DNA of 64,000 bases from Utricularia gibba (Eukaryota > Streptophyta > Magnoliopsida > Lamiales > Lentibulariaceae). Positions 1-15,768 of this stretch are shown in pieces. The position numbers and the translations under genes are program-made. The stretch's first letter is position 1, and each line of letters starts with the position of its first letter. Location: the NCBI GenBank assembly GCA_002189035.1, contig CM007991.1:4340001-4404000 (forward strand), given 5' to 3'. The notes under the pieces were generated by a model. That model made no database searches. It was given only the letters and a program-made list of their open reading frames with translations, and was not told the origin of the DNA.

Positions 1-3000
1 TTCATCAAACACCCCCATTCCCAATGAAATGACAAAAACTCACTAGCAACAACCATTTCACCAAAGAAAAGCTAGCCACCTGAGAAAGATGTCGATCAGA
101 CAGAAGAGAAAGAAATCCTAGAACAAACAGGGACACGTAAAGGATGTTAGGAAATGAACCGTGATCTGGTACTTAAGTGGAGACGTTAGGAAGGATATCC
201 AGTATGCTTTCTAAAATAATCACGCGAATAACGACACGTGGAGAGATAAGCGAAAAGGACAGAGAAAATAACATGGAGCGCAGTGTCCGATCCCAATCCC
301 TGACTTCTGCAACCCTTCCCAATAAACCAAGATATTCTAGAATACGAAAAATATAATATATAATAAGTGAAAAAAAAACATGCTATCAAATTAAAAAAAA
401 CGTAAAAAAAAATGGTTAAAATATTTATTGGGCTTTGTAAATTGCATTAGCGACTAATTGGGATTACAAACCCGTTTATCACAGTCCAATAAGACAATAT
501 TTGCCAAATGTTTTGATAATTATTCGATTTACGAACATCAACAAATGTTATTGCAAACGATTTTTGCCCAAAATGTATCAATCATGAAGTTTGTTCCCAA
601 ATGATCAACCATCCAAATCTGGACCTCATAGAAGTGATTACCTCTAAACTTAGCTTGAAATTATCCTGAAAAATTACAAAACATAATTTTTTGTAAAAAA
701 ATAAAATTAATGTAAAACATATAAAAACCATTTCAAAACATAGGAAAAAACTAAATAAAAAAGATATAAAATAACCCAAATTAGTTATAAAAATCCAGAA
801 TATAAATAACAAAATGTCTCTTGTCACCCATCAAAACTAAAATTAAGTCAGTTCAATAGAGTGGCACTCTCAATTACTCTATATCAAGTGTGGTAAAAAA
901 AATCAGCTTGAAAGCTTGCAAATAAATATCTCTAATCATGTGTCAAATGCATGCTAAGCACATGTCTCACGTGAGAGGTGACATAGGTGATGATATCATG
1001 TCACCTCATATTCCTGGAGGCACATGCTTAGAGGCCAAAGCACCTCACACACAAAAAGATGAGCAATAGTTGACAGGAGGCAATGTATGAAAAAGAACTA
1101 TTATTAATTCTATTTTTTTAACCTAGTATACATATATTTTTTTAAATATATTTAGGTCATTTATTTGTGACCATCCACTACTTTTTCATCATTTGTCCTT
1201 TTTCTTGGACATCAATTTGCATGATTGTTAATTATGTCTTCTTCCTACATTTCAAATCGAAAAGATCTTGTTTGGTGTAATGGTAATGTGCAAAATTCTA
1301 ATGATTTCAACAAGGTACTCAAAAATCGTTTCAGATTCATAAAACATCCTGTTGGAATCCATAGAAATGTAATAGCTTGTTCAAAATGTGCAAAAGATAT
1401 TAAGAATGAGATAAGGGAATTGCGTGCAAAAAAAGGCTAATGCATCCAATAAAATGGATGTCATTCCTCATCTTGATCAAGTAGACGTACTAGATGAAAA
1501 TAAAAATTTTACTTTCTATTAGCGTTCAAATCATACATCCACATCATATGAATGTGGATGTGATATGAATGTTTATAAAAAAAAAAGATGAGGGATTTAG
1601 TAGTGCAAGCCTGTTTTAGATGGATATACAATGTTAGAAATTCTTTCAATGCTGTTAGATATAATCGTCTAGTGCATGATATTAGAAATTATGAGAAAAA
1701 TAGGAAACCTATTGTAGCCATAACAAAAACGACCAAGACCTGAGGACGTATGAAATACCTTATAAGGAGCGAAATGCCCGAGGATATCAAATCAATGAGG
1801 TGAAGAGATCCCAATAAGGTACATAAGCATCACGTGAAATACTCACAAAAGCATGAAGACTAAATGTGTGCTTTGAAAAAAAATTTGGGAATTATTTTTA
1901 GTTCTATTTTTATCAAACATAATTTTATATAAAACACTTCCTATTTCTATTTTTATTTTTGAAAAAAAATAAATTTTGGATATAATTAAAAATGAGATAG
2001 AATTATAAATAATAAAACATTTACTTATACTTTTCATTCTATTTTTACCATTGTATTTTTGAAAATATTTCTATTTCAACAATTTTTCCAAAACACATCA
2101 TAAGGGAAAAGACTCGACGGGCAAAGGGATGTCTCTATGCTAGATGACACATTCAATAAGGCACAAGAATACAGTTTAAGCACAAAAAATTGTCAGAACC
2201 ATTCCATAAAGATAATAAGAGAGGAATGTTCAACAAGTTACATGACATGAATTAAGAATATGATACTCCAACAAGATGAGTGCATTTAACAGCATCAAAG
2301 AGATATTTATAGTTGCAATCTAACAAATAGAAAATAAATAGTGATATCAAACGAAACAAGTTCTTAAATAAAAATTTAAATATGATGTTTTTACTCTATT
2401 TTTAATTGAGAGTAATGTTCTTATCAAAAAGTTTTTTAAATGATTTAAAACTAAATTTTCTTATTTTGTTATTTTTTTCTTCAATTTTCTTCTTCCTGTA
2501 TTCTTATCGATTGTTCTTCATGAAAGTTATGTGCTCATAGTATTCTCCTTCATCTTTCTTGAAAATATCTTTTTTCTCTTCCTTTCTCAACTTATGGGAA
2601 TTCATATATATTACATTCTCTTATTTTTCAATTTTTTTCTTTTTAAACTTTCATTTTGCTATCTCTGCTTTATGATAGACTTAGCTATGCATGGATTTTT
2701 CAGGATGTGACTCCATTGGGTATCCTATAGTACTTAAATAAACTAGATTAAATAAAGATTAGGATATAACCATTAATTTAATCCCAATTTAGAGCAAAAT
2801 AATAAAACTATGCTAATACATCAAAAATACCAAAATTTACATGAAAATCCTAGTTTTCATAACAAAAAATATATATTTATCTAACTAAAACATCTAATAA
2901 TTATGTGGCATCATTTCCCTAGTGGATGCACTCCTTGGGACATCCCATCCAGGTAAGAACTTGCAAGAATTGCCAATCCGTTTTGAATCAGAGGACCCAT

Positions 3001-3739
3001 CGAACATTCTAGCCCTCAACTAAGACCCTCCAATCATCTCTTTGTATGTGCAAATATGCATGGTTCATCAAGCGTTGGTGGACCAGAGAAGCTTATGCAT
3101 TAGTCGTCCAACTCGAGATAACCACAAAGGATTACTTGTGACTTGAGAGGGTGTTTGATCACCAACCCCTCCAACGAGTTGGGCATGGGAAGTTCATCTA
3201 AATTGATGTATGTATGGTTGTGGTAGTGAACTTTTTTTAATTGATTTTATAGAGCTTTTATGAAATCTAATTATTTTATGATGTTATAGAGTTTAAATAT
3301 AATTATTTTAATTGATTTTTAGAGCTTAAATATAATTATTTCATGAAATATAAAATGAATAAAAAATAATAGGTATTTAAATAAGTAGTTAATTAAACAA
3401 TGATACGAGAACAGCTAACTCTGCCTTTGTGATGGGGATGTATATGCTCTCATATACATCCACATTTGTCATCTTGTTTTGAACACCTTCACAGCAGCAA
3501 GGACCATTTAAGAGAAGAAAATATGTTGCTTATTTTCATTAGTTATCTTCGATAATTTGATTAAATTATTGACTTCAATCATTTTGATAACTTTTAATTG
3601 TAATATCTTAAAATATTGTTTTTAATTACACGTACTTATTTTAAAAATTAATGAAAATATAAATATTATCATTAAAAAAAGTACACTGGAAAACCTTATT
3701 TTCGTATCTAGCCACATTCTTTTCTTTATTTCCAGAAGC
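1..3739. other. AT-rich intergenic region without a recognisable gene
   Basis: The stretch is strongly AT-rich, with many short A/T runs and no open frame showing a known domain. A 71-codon frame at 1225–1440 (plus) has a Cys-x2-Cys pair near its end, but I recognise no family and its flanks are stop-rich. It may be a decayed transposon fragment. No LTR, inverted repeat or RNA gene was seen. Confidence 0.6.
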
Positions 3740-3756
3740 GTGGCCATGGGTTGTGT

Positions 3757-5206
<1,450 letters not shown>

Positions 5207-5213
5207 TTATCAA

Positions 5214-6258
5214 CCTGCCTTTATTTTACGAATCTGTGGCTCACATTTACCTGGAACTTGAGACCCACCTTTTTCTCCTGGAAATTAACTGAAAGACACA
5301 TTCACTGCACATCCACAGTAAAAAAAAAAAAAACTTTCCGTTCGAGGAAGAAACTCAAGCTGTATCAGGTGCACAGAAATTTGGTGAAAGAGTATATCCT
5401 GCAACAGTAGCTTGTTGATCAATCACACAACCTCCTTTCCATGATTTTAAATCAATCCTGCAGATTAACTAACACACACAATCTCTTCAGCCGTGTAAAG
5501 GAGGAGGTCACAAGCACCGCATGGGTTCTCTCAGTGGGATTCTAGCCGACAAGTTAGACTCCCAATAAACATAGAAACTTTCTGTTTCTATCTTTGCGAC
5601 GCCTTATGTAGACACTTCATCATCACGGCACCCCATATCCATAGCCATATCAAGTGACTGACTAATGGTTCCATAGTGGAGGCAAGCATCACAGAAAAGC
5701 CACAAACGTGCTACAAAGTAATGGATTAGTTCTTATCTCATGATTGCTACACCCCTCAAGTTCATGGGAGTAAAAACAGGGCTCTGAATCATAATCTTCT
5801 CCATGAAATCCTCAATCGCCAGTCCTATGCAGTCCAAGGTAAAGGAAAATTTAACCGTCAGTGGAATCATTTAACCATCAACCAGGCACTGCACTCTGTT
5901 AATCGGGGTTCAAAACAATGCTGTGGACTTTAGGTGTGCACGCAATGGAAGGGATGATTAAGAAACCAAGCAGTAAAGCGAAAGAGCACACTGGAGAATT
6001 GTGCAGGTTCTATCTTTCATTGATGACTGAAGGGCCCAAGCCAGCTCTGGTCTTCACTTCTCACTAGCAAACAAAAAAGCATCCTAATCAATGAATAACG
6101 AGAGGAAAAAGAGCGTCCCACCTTTTTGAATTCTCATCTTATTCTTCCCCCCATCCCCCAATCCTCTGCTTAATTCTTGCCTTTTTTTTTGGACTTGGTC
6201 ATTCTACTTACCTAGGGTTCTATAAATCCCCAATCAAGGTTTAAGTTGATTTACCAGA
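5214..6258. other. Divergent intergenic/promoter region between AOR-like and membrane-protein genes
   Basis: About 1 kb separates the start codons of two divergently transcribed genes. No coding frame with family character is present. It holds an A run near 5320–5333 and pyrimidine-rich stretches just before 6259 that fit a 5' leader. I could not assign a TATA box with confidence. Confidence 0.5.
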
Positions 6259-6654
6259 ATGGCGGAAGTCGGCGGGGGCATGTACCCTAACACTGCGATA
6301 GCCCGACAATCGGCTTCTTCCTCCCATTCCAACGGCTCATTCGGTCCTGTTTTTGCCGTCTTAGCCGCGATCGTCGTCATTTCCGGGGTGGCATGTGTAC
6401 TGGGGCGGCTCTGCGGCAAGCGGCGCAAACGCACGAAGGCGGCGGACGGCGAGGCCGCTCCAAAGAGTGGCAAGCTGGAGAACGGGGTGGGACCTACGGA
6501 GTGGCAGAAGCCGAATTTCTCCGTGAGCGATGGAGATATAGAATTCGGATTCGGGAAGAAACCTCCTTCCGCCAAAAAGGGAGGAGCAAAATCTAAACAG
6601 CAGCCCAGCAATGGCGGACGGAAACCAGACGCCACGTCTGCTGAGAGCGCGTAG
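6259..6654 (+). CDS. Small single-pass membrane protein, plant-specific, function unknown
   Basis: An intronless frame of 131 codons starting at AATGGCG. Residues 1–27 are Ser/Gly-rich. Residues of about 29–50 form one hydrophobic helix (VFAVLAAIVVISGVACVLG) followed at once by a strongly basic RLCGKRRKRTK stretch. By the positive-inside rule this puts the long C-terminal part in the cytosol. The tail is polar, Lys/Ser/Pro-rich and probably disordered, with an acidic-aromatic patch (SVSDGDIEFGFG) that I recall from similar plant proteins. No catalytic motif is present. The frame is clean and the base composition is gene-like, so I regard it as real, but I cannot assign a role. Confidence 0.8.
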   Translation: MAEVGGGMYPNTAIARQSASSSHSNGSFGPVFAVLAAIVVISGVACVLGRLCGKRRKRTKAADGEAAPKSGKLENGVGPTEWQKPNFSVSDGDIEFGFGKKPPSAKKGGAKSKQQPSNGGRKPDATSAESA

Positions 6655-7151
6655 GCATCATCCGTGCATAAAAAGTCAAACCATCCATGAATGCGCCGAT
6701 GAAAACTCGTTTTCGTACACGTGAAAACCGGAGTCCGCGTCTGAAACAGTTTGCAGTTGTAGATTCTTGTTAGGCGCAGACGCAGATCCCCCCTAAGCGC
6801 TTTCTGATTTTGCAAATTAAACTTCACGATTGCCACGTGGCCGCTCCAGAATTCAAATTCGCATCAAATTGCAATTCAAATTTTCTGTTTACTTGGCAGA
6901 AAAGTTTGGCCCTTGGGTGTCGTGGCGGAGTCCCAGTGGTGGGAAGGTGTCTGCGTGGGCAGTGATCAGCAGCTGTGGAGCCAAACAGCAGTCGCTGTTA
7001 TTAGCATTAATTAATTGCCGGCCCACCTAATACCTAATCAAGCGCCTTCAATTGACACGCATTTGATTTGAAGCCCTGCTCTTCCAATTCACTCTCAAAA
7101 AACCAAAATATCCTTAAAACCATTCGCAGGAATCGCTCTTTGTTTCCAAAC

Positions 7152-7824
7152 ATGGATGGTCTGTGCTCGGGAATGAAGACACTCGGAATCGGAGATGGGA
7201 AGGAACAGAGGGATATCGATGTGGAGGAGGAGGAGCAGGAGGAGTTTTCATTTATGTGTGGAGGAGGGGAAACGCCGGCGATAACGGCGGAGGATGCCTT
7301 CCTCGACGGAAAATTGAAGCCCATGTTTCCGATCACCGGCTCGTTTGACAAACTGCTCGTGAGGCCGCCGGTGAAGAAGGTTTTCGTGGAAATCGAAGAG
7401 GTAGGTGCTTCATCGGAGGGGGAAACGTGGATGTTGCCGCAGGGCCGTACTGCGACTTGTCGAGTAGAAAGGCGGTGGAGGTGTCGGTTGGTGTCTGCAG
7501 AAAGAGCAATTCCACGGGGTTTTCGAAGATACGGCGAATCAAGAATTTGATGGAGAGGTCCAACAGCGACGGAAGAGACGCGTTCGTTTTCCTCAGCAAG
7601 AAGCCTCCCCCGCGGCCGCCGGCGCGGTGAAACCAGAAGACAGGAGGCGGAAGTCAGTGAGGAAGGCTAAGAAAACGGCATCGTATTCAGCCCACGACCC
7701 TTACTTGCGGAGCAAGGGAAAGGAGGAAGAGCAACGGCGGACGTATCTCCCTTACCGGGTCGGGCTGATGGGCATCTTCACCAACTTCAACACCGGTTTG
7801 TCGAAAAACATCCATCCTTTCTGA
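7152..7824 (+). CDS. DUF1645 family protein, with two apparent −1 frameshifts
   Basis: The product reads through three frames. Frame one (7152 to about 7420) has FSFMCGGGETPAITAEDAFLDG and the KPMFPITG segment. Frame two (about 7420–7605) has CRKSNSTGFSKIRRIKNL and MERSNSDGRDAFVFLS. Frame three (about 7605–7824) has YLPYRVGLMGIFTNFN and ends in SKNIHPF. These blocks occur in this order in plant DUF1645 proteins, which are Ser-rich, intronless and of unknown biochemical function. Each frame change equals one missing base. The first falls at a 5-G run (7418–7422) and the second at or near a 5-C run (7607–7611). No intron can explain either. The blocks themselves look fully conserved, so I treat this as a functional gene with consensus errors, or a very young pseudogene. 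The start at 7152 is the first ATG before conserved sequence. Confidence 0.85.
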
Positions 7825-8429
7825 GCCCCATCTGTCTCCTCCATTCCTCTGGAACGAATTCAGGCATCAGCACTGTACAGTTTGAGTTTCATGTGCTATC
7901 TAGTTCTCTGGAAACTCTCCATCAGCACCACATTATCATCGTATGGAGCGTACATTAGAGGCCCGTTACATAACTCCGCGTGGAAATCGGAACGCGCCTC
8001 GCGCATTCAATGAAGGAGAACTTATTTTAGGCATGCCCCGAGGCATCGCACGCACATTCGCAAACAATACTCGAAGACAAGAAATTTTGCATTTTTACAT
8101 TTAACCACCCAACTCCTCCGATCCTCTGACAACGATAGAGATCTGTAATGGGCAATTTTAAGGTATAATGTAACGCTTTGTAGGTAACTGCGACGCTAAT
8201 TGGATTGATTGGAAAGAGATTGAAAAAGCAAAGAGTGCAGAGGATACGATGATAGGTATACTGTCTTAAACTTGAAACTGAAGCCAATGTTGGAGAAACT
8301 AACAAGCACCATGTTGTTCAACAAAAAGAACACAGTAAAACGTCCCTAACACAAAAGGAATACCAGCTATAGAATCAAATTACAATACCACGAGATAAAG
8401 AGCTCCACCCAGATGATCACCTCAGATTC
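7825..8429. other. Intergenic/3' UTR region between convergent DUF1645 and ARF genes
   Basis: About 600 bp between two convergent stop codons. No domain-bearing frame is visible; the 92-codon frame on the minus strand at 8027–8305 has no recognisable feature. The stretch probably holds both 3' UTRs. Confidence 0.5.
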
Positions 8430-9592
<1,163 letters not shown>

Positions 9593-10149
9593 CTACGTTT
9601 TTCAGAGAACCCTGCATACGATGACAGAAAGTATTGGTTCACACCATCCATGCCATAAAAATAAATCATTATACTTCATTCACATTAGCAATATTGCTGC
9701 GACCATTCCACGGAAACAAAACGAAGGAAACTACTGAATCAATTCCAAACCGTTAGATCATGTGTATAAGAATCAAATCCAGGACAACCCACCGGATATT
9801 CCAGAATACCCAGAACACACAAACATTTTTTTCTGAATATGAAATTTTCATTTGAGATCGAATGCCAGGGACACCGGATTATTTCGGATCAGAACACGAT
9901 CAGCGTCATAAATCAGAGCAAAACATCAAACATAGAACACACATTAGCGAAAATCCAGATCTCTCGCTGGCACGCCAACAAAGCCTCGGTAACAAACAAT
10001 CAAACGCCGAAAGCTCAAAAATCTATAGATCTAACGGCAGCATTCACGATCTGAAGAAATTACGCAGCGGTGACGACAGATCCGGCAAGACGAATACCTG
10101 CTTATTGCCGACGCTAATGAAGGAATGCCGAAGTTTCTCGGGCCACTGA

Positions 10150-12466
10150 CCTTTTCTTAAATAACAGCTTTGCCCCTTGTAGGATCTCACCTGTAAAGAA
10201 ACTCCAGCCGTTGGATGGCCGTGCTGACGGAGAGGAATTTCAAATTGCCACCGGGCTCATCTTGGGCCACTACATACATATATAAAGCGAACCATGAGAA
10301 ATGAGTACCTTGGATCTCCTTAAAGAAAATTAGCTATCCACCTTCTCAAATCAATGCTATTGGTAAAATGCTTGAGTTTAGTACCATTTACCTAAACTTG
10401 TACAATTATACTTTCAAATTTTTAAAATTTCCTAAGATTCAAAAATAGTATACATTAAATATTTTCAATATTAGATTTATTAATGTTAAACAATACTATG
10501 ATTTATTATCATTTAAGATTTATTTTCAACAATTACAATGAAGTTTAGCAATATCTAAAAAGTAATATATTTTAAAAAAGAATTATGTTCAAATATTTGT
10601 AACGAATCTTAGTACTATTTCAAAATAATAATGTATAATTTTTAAATATTATTTTTAGATACTTAAAAAAGAAGTGATTAATTTTTCAATTTTTTTATTT
10701 ATTATTTGAAAGTTAGCATTATACACATTTTTGTAATTGCCATGCATGGTATTTCTTTTATATTGAATGATTATCAAATAATGTAATAATATATATTATG
10801 AAGTGATAAAAATTAAATTGATTTGAGAAAATTAAATTTTTTCAACATTTTTATAATAATAAAATATTAAATGGATTTTATGATTTTTGAATAAAATATT
10901 CTAAATTATTATCACAAAAATTCTAAAATAAAAATGATGAATAATCGTACTAAGAAGAAAACTAGATTGGCATGATAATTAGTGCAAGTTCAGATGGAAC
11001 TAATGTAAATGTCGATTAAGTTTCTGATGATCGTGAGACATTTGCTAAGGAATATCTAGTTGTATGAATCGTAAGAATGAAAGGAGCCGATGAATATGAT
11101 GAATGTCTAAAGAATGAAATTGACATGCTTGAACATTGATAAATAAAAAATTCACATATCTCTTAATATCCAACTCATTAGGGATATGTAGAATTTGAGG
11201 ATGAGTCTTCTTGTAGACTAAGTGTCATCAATAATATGTATAGACATACATATTTGTACTTATGTACTTGTATCCAATAATGTGCATAAACATATGTATT
11301 TATATTTATGTACATGTTGTCTATGTGTCATCAATAATGTGCATAGACAAATTTACTTTAAGAATTTACATCTCACATTATTTGACGTATATCTGAATTT
11401 TTTATAGATATGCTGTCATAATTATTTATTTGTTATATTCAATGAATATGCATTTATGTAGATTACAATCTTTCTCATATCATAAAGTATGAATTTATGT
11501 TACCCATGTATACATCAATACCGAACTTTTAAAATACAAAAACATTGCATCCCATAGATTGATATGAAAATGATATTAAACCTACACATTTAAATATTAT
11601 AAGAAAAAAGAAATAATATTTTATTAAAAAAAGTAAAATTACCTTTTATATATGATAACATTATACATATATAGTTACCAAATTCCATATTGGTATTTAT
11701 TATTTCTGATATTAATTGTGAATGTGAAAATTAAATGGATTCTCATCTATATAATATAAGCAATAAGATTCTTCGAATTGTAGATTGTATAATGAAGTTT
11801 TTATATTTATTGTGATATCTTATTGTATAAATCATTCACCCAACATTCATATGACATCCATCGTATATGTCTTTAATATGCCACGACTTTGTGTCATTCA
11901 AAATATTTTCGCTCTTTTTCAAAAGTGCACTACATGTAAATTTATATTTGATAATTATTCTTGAATTGACAACAATATAATTTTACTTGTTGTATTTCTT
12001 CATTATTCATGTTAGAGTGTGATGATGAACATCACATAAAATACAACTCATTGCCTTTATATAATTTGTTATTATGATGGTCTACCTATAAAAAATTATA
12101 TTATAAAAACATTATCTCTTTATAATTAATGAATTTAAAATATACCTAATTGTCTCAAAATCATAAAGCGAAGCTTGTATTTCTTTAATAATATCAACAA
12201 GATAGTAAATTCAGCTCAATCTAAATGTTCTAAAATGAAAAACGTTCCCTTCTCTTTATAGAGGGAAATTGACCAACAAATGATGAAAAGTTAGTTGATC
12301 GACCACCAACCGCATGCTTTATTTTTTTTATTTTTAATATTGTGAGCCTCATGTAGAGGGATCCATATTTTATTTACATTAAAAAATAAGTTCACCGAAA
12401 TTTCTACTGGTTGTCAACGTTTTCACTTGCAGAATCAATAAAAGTGACTTCAAAGATTAAATAAGT
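10150..12466. other. AT-rich intergenic spacer
   Basis: About 2.3 kb with very high AT content, long runs of A or T and no frame with family character. Variants of a short segment around ATACATATTTGTACTTATGT recur at about 11,240–11,360 (for example near 11,250, 11,290 and 11,340), a small local duplication. Confidence 0.5.
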
Positions 12467-14040
12467 ATGACATGTTTTGACTTAGAAAGAGCTACTGGTT
12501 GTCAATGTTTCTTCTTTCTTTCTTTCTTTTCTTTTTTTTTTCTTTTAAAGGTTGAGATAAGAGGAAGCTGTGGTTTCGCTCAGGATATTGTTGTTCCCTT
12601 TCCCTTAAATACGAAGTATGGACTAAGCACCCCTCCTTCTTCCTTTTGGGAATTCTTCTACTTCTATGAGCGATCCCATAATTTTCTTTCTCTCAGTTCT
12701 CTATTATCTACACATGCTCTTTTGTTATATACTGTTTTTCAAGACTTAGGTTTCATTGCTTTTTAGGTGATGATGCTTTTCTGACCCCCTAATTTATGAT
12801 ACTCGTTTCCCTTGACAACCAATATACCATGAAAGAACAACGCATGCCAACTTGCATAAAAAAAAATCTTGAATGCACTAATTTGACTACATTAAACATG
12901 CTGCTATCTCATGAAAGTGATCAAGGGAAAATGCATGGTTACTGGTGTATAAAAGGCTATAACATAAATCATGCATTTTGTACATCATGGAAGAGCATCA
13001 CATTCTTGTAAGAAAATTCTCCAACAGTACACAAAATGCTCCTGATCACAACACCTATTTACTAACTTATTCCTAGTTTAGACTAATGTTGTAAAACAAA
13101 AATAAAAACAAAACCAATACAATGCAGCGATTTTACTTGATCAGGGAGAAGTCCTACACTCTATGTTTCAGCTCTTGTACCTCCCACAACAAATCTCCAA
13201 GACTATCGCATACCATATCCATTCTTTCTTTGCAGTATCAATCTTTCGCATTTTTTAGTTTCTCTAATCCCACGGAGGTGCTTTCTTTTTCCTTTAGATG
13301 TGGTGCTTTACCGCAAATCGCTGCAAGAGACTTAAAAACAAAACCTCCTCCTCTAGCTTGAATTAGGCCAGCAATTTTAAGAAAATGCACACTCAACAGA
13401 GCTTTTTTTTCTAACTCAGAAATTGCATAAGAGCGCAACCTTTTGAGTAAGGAAAGTAACTACATTACCGAACCTAAGATGGTTTATGGTGTTCCTTCGA
13501 TAATCCCTAGTCATTTGCTCCGCTAAAATTGCTCCTAGATTCAGGAGTTTCTTGTGCAACAAGCACCACTTCACAAAAAAATTACGTTTATACATAGAAT
13601 TATATTCTAAGATTCTACCAAAAAGCGTAGTAGAAACAAGCAGGTCAACATGTCGCATAGTAGGGTCCATGAATAAATCAGCTTTCATCCTCTTAGATTT
13701 AAATTCTATGACATGTTGATCAATCAGAATTCCATATTTCTCCTCAGCATTAAAGTCATCAGGATAATTAAAGAAGGAAGTGGAAAATTCATGCGATTCA
13801 GCATGCTTCTCTGAACATAACCTCAAAACTACATTCCATTCAGCAATCATAAATGAAAAATTCTTTCCAAGCAGTTTAAATGTAATGGCTGATGGTGCAC
13901 TCTAGTTTCTCATAACAAAAGGTAGAGGCAACTCCGTACATCAACTCAACATAACAGGGGTAGTTCATATCACACTGTGTAAGCAGCGCATATTTGTCCA
14001 GAATTGAGTAAACTTCAGTAACTATCACTAATTCAGTAAC
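12467..14040 (-). mobile_element. Decayed fragment of an Athila-type element (3' part with extra ORF)
   Basis: Minus-strand frames at 13,850–13,416 and 13,438–13,238 match, with divergence, the post-pol ORF of the larger Athila element at 17.6–16.7 kb. Shared anchors are AEWNV, the pair YPDDFNAEE here and YPADFDAEE there, the pair GILIDQHVIEF and GILTDRHVIEF, and the pair KIAGLIQARGGGFVFKSL and KVAGLIKVQGSGFVFRSL. The following noncoding DNA (12,470–12,780) also aligns with 16,020–16,330, including the T/C-rich tract and a CACATGCTCTTT/GCACATGCTCTTT segment. Gag, pol and its own LTRs are not seen nearby, so this is a truncated older relative. It lies directly beyond the broken left LTR of the larger element. 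Confidence 0.75.
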
Positions 14041-15095
14041 TATCTCATAATCTATAATAGTGGTGCGTTTGGTTTCGAACTATCGGTTGCAATTCAAAAC
14101 CAGATCTGAGATTTGTGAACCAAACCGTAATCGGAATCGATCAGTTATTGTTTGAATTTGTTTCCTAGGCACCTATATGAACTATTGTGGATGTCTGACA
14201 ATTAAGTTTTAAAAATTATTTTTTTTATATTTTGATATTATCCAATGGTATATTTAATAATATTCATTAATTAATAAAATATTATGTTAATTTCATTGGA
14301 TATATTATGTTAATTTATAAAATACCTTAGTTTATATTACTTGATAAAATATCACAATAAAGTACAAGTAAAATTAATATAATTTGTAACTTAAATGAAT
14401 GAAATAATCATTAAAATTATTAAATTATTAACATTTGAATATATATATGATAAAATTAAATTTTTTAAAATAAATACAACAAAATTACAAATCATATAAA
14501 ACAAATAAAGTTATTATTTATATATTTATTTTTTAAAAATAAATATTTTTATATAATTTTTTTAAATAATATCTTGTAAATATTGTGTATTTTTTAATTA
14601 AAATCAAAACATTATCTATTTCATACAGTTTTTTAAAATTTTATTTATTTTAAAAACCAAAAGTAAAAATGATTAAATAGATTAGATTTATAAACTTAAC
14701 ATCATATATTTCACACATGTTTTGCGAAATTGTTTTCAGACATCCTTAACAATTATCAAAGGTGTCCAAACAAGATCCTAGTCACTCTTAAGAATGGATT
14801 AGAATGTCAAGAAATTCGACAACCACAACTCTAAAGGGCACGCTGTCCAGGCATGCTTAGCATAGCTTATGCATGCCCATAAGTAATTAGATGCACCCTT
14901 AGAAATCATTATACGTGCCTCGGAATTGATCTCGAGGATCATTATTCAATAGAGCATATTTCACAAGATGAAAATGAGAATTTAATGAATTCAATCCTAA
15001 CAACGACATAGTTGTCTTTTAAAAAAAATCAACAATGAAAGTATTTCAACTATAACATAATTGTCAAAAACAATTATGAAGCATAGTTTTATGTT
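14041..15095. other. AT-rich unassigned DNA between two Athila pieces
   Basis: Where the missing half of the left Athila LTR should lie, I see unrelated AT-rich sequence with no frame of interest. It shows no similarity that I can detect to the 24,176–24,900 half of the right LTR. Confidence 0.5.
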
Positions 15096-15768
15096 AAGTA
15101 TGATAGCATTAACATAAAACAACGAAAATGTTAAAAACATTGTGAAAGAGTTGCATGTAGAAAATGAAAACATCAACAAACTAAAGTAAAGCAATAAGAG
15201 TTCAGTTTTCCGTTTGCTACTGTTCCCTGGTCGGAACAATAGCACTGGATTGGGTTCTGATGTTGTTCTTGAGGGTGAAGTCCTTCTTCTCCTCCCCAGG
15301 TTTGTGTTCTTCATGTTGGAGTTGGAGGAGAAGCCCCATCGGGTGCTCTCCGTGCTCCCCCCCCCCCCCCCCCCAGCTGCTTGTTTGTTACCTCCGTTCT
15401 CTCTCTCCTTCTCTCCTTCTCCAAAAATATCTTCCCTCATTTACTCCCACGCACTGTTCTTGACACTAGCACTGTTTTCTGCCTGAACTTGTAGATTGCA
15501 AGCAGCAGGGCAGTGCTCTTTGTCCCTTGCAGCTTAGTGACTTGCACGAAATTCAAATTTCTTCCTTGACTTTTGAGTTGCTGCCAAACTCCGAAATCGA
15601 GTTAGACATGGGGTGGACTAAATCAAAGGATTTAGCCCACTAATACACCAAAAATCATATTTTCCCTAATCAAGTAAAAATACTAAAAACTATAAAATTA
15701 ACATTTAAACATAATTAAAAAATTTATGATTTTTCATATCCTAAAACATGAAAATTTGTGTGTTATCA
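15096..15768 (-). repeat. Left (3') LTR of the Athila element, truncated
   Basis: Closely matches 24,900–25,557. Shared blocks include the segment around GATAGCATTAACATAAAACA at the left edge, a C run (15,357–15,374, 18 nt) and the right end TGTGTGTTATCA. Homology stops near 15,096, so about half of the 1.38-kb LTR is absent on this side. Confidence 0.88.

Noticed and set aside
1225-1440. 71-codon frame with a Cys pair
   Set aside because: No known domain, isolated in stop-rich DNA; kept only as a remark in the intergenic entry.
7152-7824. Programmed ribosomal frameshifting in DUF1645
   Set aside because: No slippery heptamer or stem-loop is evident, the lesions are at plain G/C runs, and unrelated genes here share the same pattern.
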